Assembly: GCA_022266195.1 (NCBI GenBank)
Contig: WHVY01000004.1
Coordinates: forward strand, 4,667,501-4,731,500
Direction of reading: 5' to 3'
DNA from: Tetranychus cinnabarinus
Lineage: Eukaryota; Arthropoda; Arachnida; Trombidiformes; Tetranychidae
Length of the DNA: 64,000 nucleotides
The position numbers and the translations under genes are program-made. Position 1 is the stretch's first letter. Every line of letters starts with the position of its first letter. Of the stretch, positions 47,508 to 58,645 are shown in pieces. The notes beneath the pieces are model-generated. The model saw only the letters and a list, made by a program, of their open reading frames with translations. It was not told the DNA's origin and did no database searches.

Positions 47508-48965
47508 ATGAACGCATTGAGTTTGTATGTGACAACAACTCGCATGTTATTCCAAGCTGACATTGATGATAGTGGTGCTTGGAATGATATTAATCGTTTA
47601 ATGTCTTATCTAAGACAATCATTGACCTGTTGTGTATGTGGTAATTTACTTTATATACCAATGTCATCTACTGTTTCATCATGTCAACATCATGTCTGTA
47701 AATCTTGTGTTGGTGGTAAAATGAGATTAAAACCATCATGTTCTTGGTGTAAAGATCATTCAAAATTTATTGAAAATATTCAACTTAGAATACTTCTTCA
47801 ATGTTACAAGCAGTTGGCTTCGTTTATTTTATCTTCATCAATGGTTGACAATTGGGGTTATCTTGTTTGCGAAACAAACCAAGCATCTTATTCATCTTTA
47901 CCAAATAATTTTAATGGTCCAACAACATTTCGACAGCTTTTGGAGGAAGGATCCAATTTTCATGATAAATATACATTTTCAGAACCTCCACCATTAAGAA
48001 GTTTCAGTCGCCAGACTTATGGTAACAATCATCACAACTATAATCTCCAAAATCCTTTGCATCAACAGTTAAATAATAATCATAGTAATCAAAGCAATTT
48101 AAACTCGCAACAACTCTCGCAAAACAGTATCAATTCATCTTCACCACAAACTTATTCACTCAATGACGGCGATTCGAAAAGTAATACTAATGTTAAAAAT
48201 TCCATCAGCGAAAGTAGCAGTAATGTGAACAATACCGGCAGAATTAACAGTATTACAAATATTGGTAATAGTATAAACATTGTTGGAAGTATCGTTCCAT
48301 CTATTACCCTGAGAGAAACAATGAATGGTGAAAACACTAAAACTGGTATATTACTTAAAGCGAATCCAACGCAAGCAATTACATTCAATAGGAATATAAT
48401 TAAAGCAGACCAAACACAATTTAACAAAATATTAACAGGATCCTTGATAAACTCGTCAAATAATCATTCGCCAGTTAATCGTAAAGTACGCAGAGGCTGT
48501 CGATGTGGCTTAGCTACACCAAATCCCGGTAAATTAACCTGTTGTGGTCAAAGATGTCCTTGTTATGTTGAAAGTAAGGCTTGTAATCAGTGTAAATGTC
48601 GTGGTTGTCGTAATCCAAATAAAGTCTCGAATTTAACAACAATCAATATAATTTCATCAGGATCATCATCATCAACAACAACAACCACAACATCAACATC
48701 AACATCTATGTCAGTTTCAACTTCTACAACTCCTTCAACAGCGTCATACTCACTAACCTCGAAACCGTCTGAAACATCTTCGATAATATCAATTCCTGCA
48801 GGGATTGCATCTAATCTATTTCAAATTCCCATTGTTAATAATGAAAGTATAGTTAAAGATATTTGTAATAATCAAGTTTTATTGACGACCAACCTTGAAG
48901 CTGAAAGTCTGATCGAGAGTGTAAAAAACTCGAAGGACCTCACGTTTGAATCACAGATTATATGA
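47508..48965 (+). CDS. msl-2: MSL2 homolog (RING and CXC domains)
   Basis: Intronless 485-residue protein of the MSL2 family, the E3 ubiquitin ligase and DNA-targeting subunit of the MSL histone H4K16 acetyltransferase complex. Residues 1-40 match the MSL1-binding helix seen in animal MSL2 (WNDINRLMSYLRQSL). Residues 41-81 are the RING finger: CCVC, CQHHVCKSC and SCSWC zinc ligands in the right order. After a disordered Asn/Ser-rich linker, residues about 328-372 form the CXC domain (RRGCRCGLATPNPGKLTCCG, then CPCYVESKACNQCKCRGC), which in fly MSL2 reads DNA. A Ser/Thr-rich tail follows. It is shorter than fly MSL2 but has both diagnostic domains. In Drosophila the complex doubles male X output; in other animals MSL2 acts on dosage-sensitive genes. 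AATAAA at 49,174-49,179. Confidence 0.93.
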   Translation: MNALSLYVTTTRMLFQADIDDSGAWNDINRLMSYLRQSLTCCVCGNLLYIPMSSTVSSCQHHVCKSCVGGKMRLKPSCSWCKDHSKFIENIQLRILLQCYKQLASFILSSSMVDNWGYLVCETNQASYSSLPNNFNGPTTFRQLLEEGSNFHDKYTFSEPPPLRSFSRQTYGNNHHNYNLQNPLHQQLNNNHSNQSNLNSQQLSQNSINSSSPQTYSLNDGDSKSNTNVKNSISESSSNVNNTGRINSITNIGNSINIVGSIVPSITLRETMNGENTKTGILLKANPTQAITFNRNIIKADQTQFNKILTGSLINSSNNHSPVNRKVRRGCRCGLATPNPGKLTCCGQRCPCYVESKACNQCKCRGCRNPNKVSNLTTINIISSGSSSSTTTTTTSTSTSMSVSTSTTPSTASYSLTSKPSETSSIISIPAGIASNLFQIPIVNNESIVKDICNNQVLLTTNLEAESLIESVKNSKDLTFESQII

Positions 48966-49577
48966 ATCTATTAAATATATATCTGAATATTATTAGATAA
49001 AAATATTTCATCAGATACTCTTTATGTATAGTATATTGAAAAAATCATGACACAATTATCTAACAAATCCAAAGTTCACAACTTTACTAACCCTGAAAAT
49101 CCAATTCACAAATCAAGTTCAACTTTTATTGTATTTTTATTTATCTCATCAAAAGTCTCGTTTTTTGAGCCCCAATAAATTCGCTTTATTCAAAGTAAAG
49201 ATAAAAATTTATTTAATTTTATTACATGCTTTGTTAACATTATTTACCTAAAGATAATTTGCACTCAAGTAAATCTCAACAAGTTGACAATTGACATTCA
49301 ATGAGAGTCTAGCCGCAGTCTGATATTGAAGCAATGATTATTAGATGAGTAGATCAAGACAACTCTGACATAGATTAATAATAATTGTTACTACTTATTG
49401 CGTCAAATTATCCATCTAAACTTATTTGAGTTGATCGAATTATAATAATTTGATGCATATTGATGGTCGTTTAGATCAAAAACAATCAAACAAGCGGATA
49501 AGACATTAAAACATGCGAATATCAATTGGTAAGTCAAATTGTTGAACCAGTTACTTGGGGGCTTTATTACAGCAGAA
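48966..49577. terminator. Convergent 3' region MSL2/SDHB with opposed poly(A) signals
   Basis: Plus-strand AATAAA at 49,174-49,179 is the first after the MSL2 stop. Minus-strand AATAAA occurs at 49,568-49,563, nine bases past the SDHB stop, and again at 49,190-49,185. Use of the distal signal would overlap the two mRNAs. No coding sequence. Confidence 0.5.
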
Positions 49578-50477
49578 TTAGACTTGTCCAGATATCTGAG
49601 GCTCACTCTTCTTAGACCAGCCTGCGAGAAGCTTCTTCAATTCACCGATTGCTCGACCAGGATTCAAGTTCTTAGGACAGGTCCTGGAACAATTCATGAT
49701 TGTATGACATCGATAAAGTGAGAAGGGATCCCTCAATTGATCCAGCCTTTTTTCAGTTGATTCATCTCTTGAATCAATTACCCATCGGTATGCTTGCATG
49801 AGTACAGCAGGTCCCAAGTATCGGTCACTATTCCACCAATAGCTTGGACAAGATGTTGAACAACAAGCGCATAATATACATTCATATAGACCATCAAGTT
49901 TCTTACGATCATCAACACTTTGAAGATTTTGTTTCTTACCAAAACCAGTTTCATCTTTCTTTTGTAGCCAAGGCTGAATCGATCGATATTGCTCGTAGAA
50001 ATGGTTCATATCAGGAACCAAGTCCTTAACCACATACATATGAGGTAATGGATAGATCTTCATCGGTTTTTCGACACTGGTGTCAATTCTGCTGATACAG
50101 GCAAGAGTATTACCACCTCCAATATTCATAGCACAAGAACCACATATACCTTCCCTGCAAGATCGTCTGAAAGTCAAAGTAGGATCCAATTCATTTTTGA
50201 TTTTAATCAAAGCATCAAGCACCATAGGACCGCATGTATTTAGATCAACCTCATATGTCTGCATGTAGGGTTTAACTTCAGGTGTTTCAGGATTCCATCG
50301 ATAGACCATGAACTTTTTAATCCGCTTTTCAGGTACCTCAGAGGTAGCAGCAGCAGCTGCAGCAGCGGCAGCCTGATTGTTTGATGTACTGGTAATTCTT
50401 ACCGAAGGTAAATGGCTGGTTGAAGCCAAGGAAAGCAACTTACCATTCTTGGTAAACAAGTTAATGACCGAATTCAT
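49578..50477 (-). CDS. SdhB: Succinate dehydrogenase iron-sulfur subunit, mitochondrial
   Basis: Intronless 299-residue SDHB, the electron-transfer subunit of respiratory complex II in the mitochondrial inner membrane. The first about 45 residues are a presequence with nine consecutive alanines. The 2Fe-2S domain has C107, C112, C115 and C127 in SCREGICGSC...C. The C-terminal domain has C200-x2-C203-x2-C206-x3-C210 (ECILCACCSTSC), C257 (RCHTIMNC), C263 and C267 (CSRTCPKN), covering the 4Fe-4S and 3Fe-4S ligands. Ile260 in CHTIMNC is the position reported as I260T/V in mites resistant to complex II acaricides; here it is the susceptible Ile. ATG at 50,477 is chosen: the frame stays open upstream, but only to a GTG. 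The gene is divergent from the phosphatase gene 291 bp away. Confidence 0.97.
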   Translation of the reverse strand: MNSVINLFTKNGKLLSLASTSHLPSVRITSTSNNQAAAAAAAAATSEVPEKRIKKFMVYRWNPETPEVKPYMQTYEVDLNTCGPMVLDALIKIKNELDPTLTFRRSCREGICGSCAMNIGGGNTLACISRIDTSVEKPMKIYPLPHMYVVKDLVPDMNHFYEQYRSIQPWLQKKDETGFGKKQNLQSVDDRKKLDGLYECILCACCSTSCPSYWWNSDRYLGPAVLMQAYRWVIDSRDESTEKRLDQLRDPFSLYRCHTIMNCSRTCPKNLNPGRAIGELKKLLAGWSKKSEPQISGQV

Positions 50478-50768
50478 CTTAAAATCAATAAACACAATAA
50501 ATAAATAGATGTAAATATATTAGTAAACAATCAAATGACGATCTAAAATTTAACCAGTTCAAAATAATGATGACATTTATGGATTTCAGTCTTGAAGTAA
50601 TGCCATCTAGCTTGACATTCAAACACTAAAAAAGCGAGTCGTAGTAACCATTAGTTACAAAACCAGCTTTACTTTTCAGTCAATTTTCAGTCTTCAGTCA
50701 GTAATCGTTGAGTCGAGTTTCCTCTTTTTCATTTATTTTGGTACCTTTTGTTTTTACTTTTGTGGCCA
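50478..50768. promoter_or_regulatory. Compact divergent promoter SdhB / SHP2-like phosphatase
   Basis: Only 291 bp separate the two start codons, so both genes are likely driven from one bidirectional promoter. No TATA box was seen. GCCATCT at 50,602-50,608 resembles a YY1/Pho-type core (GCCAT), and TCAGT-like initiator sequences (CTTTTCAGTCAATTTTCAGTC) lie near 50,672-50,692. Functional roles are inferred from motif resemblance only. Confidence 0.5.
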
Positions 50769-53700
50769 ATGGAAAAATTAATTAGTGTGCATAGTTTCCA
50801 GCCTAATCTCCAACCTTTAGAGACTGATCTATGGAGATCTTCGGTCTCTGGTAACAAGAGAATCGGGCGTTGGTTCCATCCAAACATCACCGGCCCTGAA
50901 GCTGAAAAGATGCTGATGGAGAGAGGATCGGACGGTAGCTTCTTGGTACGTCCAAGTAAATCAAATCCTGGTGATTTCACTTTATCTGTCAGGTACTTTG
51001 GCTATCATCTGTTGATTTGATTAAGCTTCCATCCTTATTTAGACCTTGTTTTTAATTTTACCTTTACATTTATCTGTTTGGTGTAATCATTTAATTTCAA
51101 CAGAAGAAATGGTCAAGTCACTCATATTAAGATTCAAAACACTGGTGATTATTATGATTTATATGGAGGTGAAAAATTTGCAACATTGGCTGAATTGGTA
51201 GTTTTTTATATTGAAAATCAAGGGCAATTAAAAGAAAAAAATGGCTCAAATATTGAACTCAAATATCCTCTCAACTCATCAGATCCAACTAGTGAAAGAT
51301 GGTTTCATGGTGCATTATCAGGCAAGGAAGCTGAAAAACTTCTACTTGACAAAGGAAAAAACGGAAGCTTTCTCGTCAGAGAAAGTATGAGCAAACCTGG
51401 TGATTATGTTTTATCGGTCAGAACAGATGACAAAGTTACTCATGTTATTATTAGATTCCAAGATAATAAATACGACGTTGGTGGAGGTGAACAGTTTGAT
51501 AGTTTATCTGAATTAATAGAATATTATAAAAAGAATCCAATGGTTGAAACTTCTGGAACTGTTGTACATTTAAAGCAACCATTCAATGCAACGAAAATAA
51601 CTGCATCAACCATCGAAAGTCGTGTCAAAGTGCTTTCTAAAGAAAATGCTCAAAATAACGGGAAAGCAGGTTTTTGGGAAGAATTTGAGGTAAGTCAATG
51701 AACTAAATTACTTTATGTATTTTTCTTTCAACTTTAATTGTTTTGACATTTTTTTCTTATTACAGTATCTACAACAACAAGAATGTAAACATCTTTATTC
51801 TAGGAAAGAAGGCCAAAGACCAGAGAATAGAGCTAAAAATCGTTATAAAAATATTTTGCCTTGTAAGTTTCAAACTAAATCTATCTAAAGATTACATTAA
51901 TGAATTTTTTCTCACGCATTGATTCACTATTATCTAATACGATAAATTTACATATCTTTTTTAAAGTTGATTATACTCGTGTTATTTTACGTGATGGAGA
52001 TGCTTCAATTGGATCTGATTATATTAACGCAAATACCATCAAGGTATTGAAATTAACTATTTATGCTCTCTGTAGTTAGCTCATTATTTTTTATTTCTTG
52101 TTTTTAGCCCGAAGATGATAACACAGGAACTCCTTCAAAGACTTATATTGCAACACAAGGGCCTTTATCTAATTCAGTAGACGATTTTTGGCGAATGTTG
52201 TGGCAAGAAAGCTCGAGAGTTATTGTAATGACCACAAAAGAAGTTGAAAGATCAAAGGTAAATTGATACAAATCTCTCTTTAAAACTGTGCAATGTAAAT
52301 TTGTGTTTCATTTATTTGTTCATCATTTTGTTTTTCCAACTTGAAACTTCACTCCTTATGGGCATATGCATATTCTAATCAGATAAACAACCTCTTTAGT
52401 TTGAAACCCTGTAAAAAAGTTGTGTATCAGCATTTTCCTGCATTTTTATGGTACAGTAGAGTTTTCGGTTTCTTTTCAATCTTACTTCACTTTTCCTTGA
52501 TGATTTATGATCATTGACTTTTCACGAATATATTTGCTATTTCCAGTTCCATATTTTACTTTAAAGCTTTCTTTCCCAGTACACAACCAATTTATTTATC
52601 ACTCTTTGCCTTGTTACTGTAAAAAATTTTCTCTTCTCTCATTTTTCATTACTTTTCTTATCTTTTCAGAATAAATGTGCCCGTTATTGGCCTCATGAAG
52701 GTCAAAGTAAAGATTATGGTAAAATTAAAGTTAAATGTTTATCTGAAAAACCGCCAAAAGATTATATTTTAAGAGAATTAGAAGTTAGTAAAGAAGGCGA
52801 ACCTGAAACTCGCATCGTTTACCAATATCAATTTACTGCATGGCCTGATCATGGTGTACCTACTTATCCAGGGTGTGTGCTCAATTTCCTCCATGAAGTC
52901 AATGTGAGACAAGAATCAATCGAAGGCTCTGGTCCAATAATTGTGCATTGCAGGTAAATTAGTTCAACCCTGACCATGTAACCTTTAACTTATTTGGCAG
53001 CTACTGAAAAAGTCAAAAGTAAACTCATACATCGTCAATAATTCTGTTACGCAGTTGCTTGAATTTTCACTCGATGCAAATACTCGAATTATTTTTAGCC
53101 TTTCTGAGAAATTATACAAATCTTGATATGAACGATTTGCCTGAAGCCAGTAATCAAGGATTAATTGATTACAGTTGTAAACCTTTTTATGATTATTGAG
53201 ATGTTATGCTCTTTGTTTTAATGCCTTGCTTCTTAACATCATAATTCTGAATTATGACTAACCTATTCAAACCTAATTATCTATTTTTTTTAAACAACTA
53301 CTTACCTTCAACACTTAATCATATTAAATCAGTACTAATTAATTAGTAATTTGATGATACCTAAAAGCTGTTATCCTTGTTAACTCTATCTAAAGATCGT
53401 TTAAATTTCTTTGCAAATCGAGACTTGGATAAGTTTAAAGCTCAAATTAGCATTTATTTATATTCCTTTTACCCATTTTTGTACATTAACCTTGAATTGA
53501 TTTTTACCTCTTGTTTTTTCTCATCAAATTTTAGTGCTGGAATCGGAAGAACAGGAACTTTCATTGTTATCGATATGATTATCGATCAAATCAAAAGACA
53601 GGGTTTGGATTGTGAAATTGATATTCCAAGGACAATTCAGATGGTTCGATCACAAAGATCTGGACTGGTGCAAACTGAAGCTCAATATCAATTTGTTTAT

Positions 53701-54180
53701 CTGGCTGTTGAACATTACATTGAAACTTTACAGCAGCGTTTATTGGCCAAACAGGTACAAGGAACAAGCATATGATTCCGAAAGCTCACTTTTTTGTCTT
53801 TCCTTTCTTGTTCTCTTTTTTTTGTCTTCCGTTCCAATTGCCAACACATAATATTTCAAATTGTCCAATGTTGAGTTTATCCCCGTGATTTGCCTTATGA
53901 TTTGCTTAATAGTCACCCGTTTCACTTTTATAACCATTCATTGTTCATTTGTCTTAATTAGCTAAATCATTTCTTGCATGCATTTTAATATTTATTTCCA
54001 TTTGTTTTATCCTGCAAACATTTCTTTTAATTCATAAAAAAGTCTTCATTTCTAATTTTCTATTTTGTTATTTCTCTGTTATTTATTTCATGTAAACAGC
54101 GAAGTCTCATCGCTGGAAGAGAGTATACCAACATAAAGTACGCAAGTGGAGACCTTTCGTCTGCAATGAACTCCAAGTGA
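50769..54180 (+). CDS. csw: SH2-domain tyrosine phosphatase, corkscrew/SHP2 homolog
   Basis: Eight exons: 50769..50992, 51104..51689, 51766..51862, 51967..52043, 52108..52257, 52670..52953, 53535..53754, 54100..54180; all phases agree, giving 572 residues. It is a cytoplasmic phosphatase acting positively downstream of receptor tyrosine kinases. The N-SH2 domain starts at residue 34 (RWFHPNITG, GSFLVRPSKSNPGDFTLSVR), the C-SH2 at about 140 (RWFHGALSG, GSFLVRES), and the PTP domain spans about 270-545. The WPD loop carries D438 (WPDHGVP), and the P-loop is HCSAGIGRTG with C472 and R478. The tail keeps EYTNIKY (Y555), matching the Grb2-binding tyrosine motif of SHP2, but ends 16 residues later. 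The large PTP-domain insert of Drosophila csw is absent. There is a 33-residue extension before the N-SH2; the ATG used is the only one available in exon 1. Confidence 0.95.
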
Positions 54181-54732
54181 AGGATAATTTTAACTATTTG
54201 GGTCAACCATGATTAAATTAACAGAATCCATTCCCTTCCTTTTTTACTTATCTCTCGTTTCTTCGATTCACACTCTCAACTTCTCAACTTTTCTACTCAA
54301 TCGTTGATCATTTACTACATTTTTATGTTTTACATGATGAAAAAACCGTCAGATTATCCAAAAGTCATAATCTTTTATTGGAAAAAACCATTTCACAAAG
54401 GCATGAACGCCTATGAGGATTGTGAGGAAAAGATATTCATCATTCATTCATTTTCTCACAGTGATTGGCTCTTATAGCACTAACTTTCAAGCAACAAATC
54501 TAAATTTTATTTTTTGTTGGCCACTTGTTCATGCATTTTATTCAATTACACAAATCTTGCTACCATTGGACGGAGTTTGATAAGAGATTTATAATTTTCG
54601 TTCGCAGTCAAAATTGTTTAAATGAGAAGCAATTATTGTCACAACTGCCTCTCGATTCAATCAGGGCAAACAAAAATCTAAGCATTAAATTAACTGGTTC
54701 ATCTTTAAAGTGGAAAGAAATAGAAGTCATCT
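54181..54732. terminator. Convergent 3' region phosphatase/G-beta
   Basis: A 552-bp gap between facing stop codons. A minus-strand AATAAA-type signal lies near 54,505-54,512, about 220 nt beyond the G-beta stop. No coding sequence. Confidence 0.45.
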
Positions 54733-57584
54733 TCAAACCCAGACTTTTATGGATGTGTCCCATGAACCAGAAGCCAATGCCATTCCATCTGGGGTCAAAG
54801 ATATTGTTGATACTCTAGATTCATGACCTGTTAGATTTCCTGAAATGAGCAACAAAAACAAATTTTTGTTTTAAATTTTTGTATAAAGGTGTTAGCGAAT
54901 CTCCAATATCCATTATAAACTCTTCTAGCGATGATTCCATTACCAGTGAGATTCTTCGTAATTTTCAACATACCTGCATATTTTGATTTGAGGATATCCC
55001 ACATGTGAATCGTTGTATCATCTGATCCTGCCAACATAATTCGTCCCGATAAAGATAAAACACAAGAAGTGAAGCCACTTCGAGAATTAGGAGAACGATA
55101 AGCTGATATCTCCTGATCACTGCGAATATCAAAAAGCCTGCAAGTTTTATCCTCTGATCCAGTGCTGAATACATTATTGCTTCGATGAAACTATATTCCA
55201 GCCATTTATTAATTTAAAAGGAAAAACAAAGATCGTATGTTGTCCCGTTAAACAGTCATGGAAGTGTTGAAAAAGAAAATGTTTAACCACAAAAAAAAGA
55301 GGAAACGTTATTTGCTGTTAAAATGTTACTGTTATATCGAAAATGTCCTCAAGACTTAGACTAGATATTGTGTATCGTTAAATAATCATGTTAAAAGGTC
55401 TTACATTGACCGATGTGACATCAGCTTCATGGCCAAAAAAAGTTTGCACTGACTTATCGGTCCTCAAGTCCCAAAGCTGCAATGGATACAAGTAATTCGA
55501 CCATAGACAAAGTCATTAAAAATATATATAATTATATATTCCTTTTTTTATACAATGTATAATGTATATACAAACACACGTATTACTTGATTAATTAATG
55601 TTAGTTCAATGTTCTATTTTTTTTATTTCCTTCTCTCTCTTTCTCTTTTTGTTAAAAGACGACTCTGTGTGGGTCGAAAAAGTACAAACCTTAGCTGTTT
55701 TATCCACAGACCCGGTAACCAAGTTTGACGAATCATACGAAATCGCACAAGAAATGACATCTCCAGTGTGACCTCTGAACTCTTTAACTTTGGCTCCAGA
55801 CTCGACATCCCAAAGGACACTTTAAAAGCAAAAGGAGAAGTAAATCAAACAAAGCAAATACTAATTGGTAAAGAAAACAAGATAACTGGTCAACAATCTG
55901 CTCAAGAGCCGTAAGAATATCAAATTTACCGAAAACAATAAGTCTTGATTATTGGCGATGGTACCAATCACCAGTAATGAAAACTCGTCATCATCACCAT
56001 CAACTTAAACATCATCTTCATCATCATTCTGACACAATTCATCTCACTTTGAAAAGAACAAAATAAATCAATTTGCCTTAATTGGCTAATCCTGTTGCTT
56101 TTTTACATTACAATTACAATAACAATTATTTCCATTAATATAAACTGATACAATAATTGATTTTGATAAAATACTGACAAGTTATTCTATTCTCTTTTTC
56201 CTGATTGTTGGGAATATTGGACGAGAGGAAACTTACACTTTTTTGTCGGCCGATCCTGTTATTATTTTTGTATCATCAAGGAATCGACAGCAAGAAAGAA
56301 AGCCATCGAAACCAGCCAACTCTCGAACCAATTTGGCTCCAACATTGTCACAATCGCGCTTATTGAGATCATAAAGGGAACACATATTATCCATACCACC
56401 ACAGGCAACCATATTACCTGTCGATGAGTAGGCACAAGTCATGGTCCAACTTGATCGAAGAGAAATAATTTTCACCTTAATCAATTGAACAGTAATTGAA
56501 TATTTTATTAAACATTCAATGTTGATTTTGACGCTGTTTCAAATATAACAAGGATAACTCACGGGAAAAATGAAACTACAATGATGGTACAAAGTAAATT
56601 GAAACTGTCTATCCTTACCTTGTTCCCTGTGATGGTGTCCCAAATTATGAGCTTACTTTCAAGTGCCGCCGAGACGAGATGCCTGATTGGAATAAAAGGA
56701 ATAAAGCAATATTTAACTATAAGAAACTTGTGTTTCCCAAAACATTTAGACATTGTACAGACGCAAAAACTGATGATATTAGTACAACGAGAGTCATGAA
56801 CACTCTTGTGTATTGAATCAAAATAACGATGTAATTATATTTAAATTGTCAAGATAATAAGTCACTAAACTCTAAGTATCTGTTGAATTACGGATAAAAC
56901 ATTACCTGTAAATGTTCATGTGGAATACAAATAACAAAATTTTCCCCATCAAAATAAATGGAAATCAATTTTCTTTACTAATTTTATTGTGAAAATATCC
57001 AACTTACCGACTATCTCCAGCGTAATGGACAGCATTGACTTTTTGTAAATGACCTTTAAGAGCCCGACGAAGACCAAGTTTAACCGAAACTACTGGCGGC
57101 ATATCGCCACAAATTTCCTCCAATTTTTTATCTTGAACAGTTTTTTGTTTTGCCTTTCAAGTGTTCATCAGAAATATCCAGGTTAGAGTATTAATCCATG
57201 GTAAAGTTAAAAGGTACTTACCCTCAAATCAGTCATGATTTGTTGCAATTCATTTTCAAGATCTAAGATATCTCGAGGTTTATTCTGATTAAAATTGGAT
57301 GAAATTAAAGAAGTAAGGGTTGAAAATTAGCAAAAGATTGACAAAATGGTAAACAAACATGAATTATATTCACCTTGACCATTATTTTAGTTTGAAGATC
57401 AAGATCGAAGTTGATTTCACTGTAATAAACGTTAGAATTTATTTAATTGATAATTTATTTGGGAATCACATTTGAATGACAATCTATCTGCTAAGATGGT
57501 ACAATTGATTGTTGTATCTCAAGATGATAGTTTGAGAGTAAAATTGAAAATAGCAAATTGAAAGTCTCACTGAAATGGCTTCAT
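54733..57584 (-). CDS. G protein beta subunit, visual (G-beta-76C-like), seven WD40 repeats
   Basis: Ten exons: 57584..57571, 57419..57374, 57284..57222, 57153..57008, 56682..56619, 56475..56237, 55819..55690, 55476..55405, 55190..54974, 54839..54733; all junctions are in phase, giving 365 residues. An N-terminal helix for G-gamma binding (NKPRDILDLENELQQIMTDL) is followed by seven WD40 blades, with landmarks KLIIWDTITGNKV, MTCAYSSTGNMVACGGMDN, RELAGFDGFLSCCRFLDD, VTGSVDKTAKLWDL, DKTCRLFDIRSDQE and SGSWDTSIKVWV at the C-terminus. ACGGMDN, GSVDKTAKLWD and FTSC match arthropod eye-type G-beta (Drosophila Gbeta76C) better than the general G-beta-1 type, pointing to coupling with Gq in photoreceptors. 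The first 14-nt exon (MKPF) is inferred from phase and a GTGAGA donor; downstream exons are solid. Confidence 0.9.
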
Positions 57585-58645
57585 TTCACGAGATATAACA
57601 ATTGTTTAACAAGAATCATCATGACTGTGTAAACCTTAATCCGAACAAATTGAAACCTTATTGTGCTTCATGTACTTGATACCAGTAAAACCATTAAATC
57701 ATTTATCCATTAATATTTTTAACTAGTAATACAGTTCTAGGTTTCATTGTCTGTTGGTGGCTGAAACACGCAATTTACTTGAATGAATTAATGTTACGAT
57801 TTAATCATTTTTGATAATATTTATTTTGACGACTTTTCAAGTTAGCTACAATTTTCGTGTTTCTATGCTTTTAATGGTTGTCGCGATTAAACATAGATTC
57901 TGATTGTTTTTCTTGTAATATTTGGTTGGTTCAACACTGTTTTTTAATTTATTGTTATATTTGAAGGGATTGTATTGATTAAAGGGACTTATTTAATACT
58001 GTGATTGATTATTTATCAGTATGTTTTTGGTTGCTTCTAGCAAAAGTAAATGATTACAGTGATAAGTTGTTGACAAAAGTGGTGAAAAATGTGAATAATG
58101 TGATGTTACAAATTGTGATTTAACATTTAAATTAATTGTTGATATAGAGAGGATACAAAGGGATAGTTTTTAAGGTTGTTGAACAAATTTGTGAGCTTTT
58201 TTGATGAAACAAATCACAATTAACTGACATTTTAGATGAAGATAAATAGAGAGTTTTGTTTGTTAAATTACTAGTTCAAGTTTTCCACTTCATTGTCCGT
58301 ATTGATATTGATTGAGACTGTTGTCGATTGTTAAGTAAGCATTGTTTTTTTGGATGAATTCAAGATCTACAATTTTTTGTGTGCTTCCTCAAATCAGGTG
58401 CATTAATCTGAATTTGGGACGATGGTGAAAGGTTGATGATGAAGATGACAATTAGAATGATAGGAATGATGGTTATGGTAAAAGTGAGGTTACTTAAGGT
58501 TGATTAAAATGATAAATAGGAATTTAAATGATAAGTTTAAATCAATTTTCGCTCAACAAAAATGATTTTCTATTGTTAGCGGTTTCTGAACAGATAAATA
58601 ATAGTTCTAATCTAATCTCGTTAAGTTTCCTGGTGAAATTAATGG
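57585..58645. other. Intergenic, upstream of G-beta and downstream of eyegone
   Basis: AT-rich, no open frame of protein character. It must contain the G-beta promoter and the eyegone 3'UTR on the minus strand. Confidence 0.45.

Noticed and set aside
54525..54818. 97-codon plus-strand frame
   Set aside because: Antisense to the last G-beta exon, which has clear WD40 content on the minus strand.
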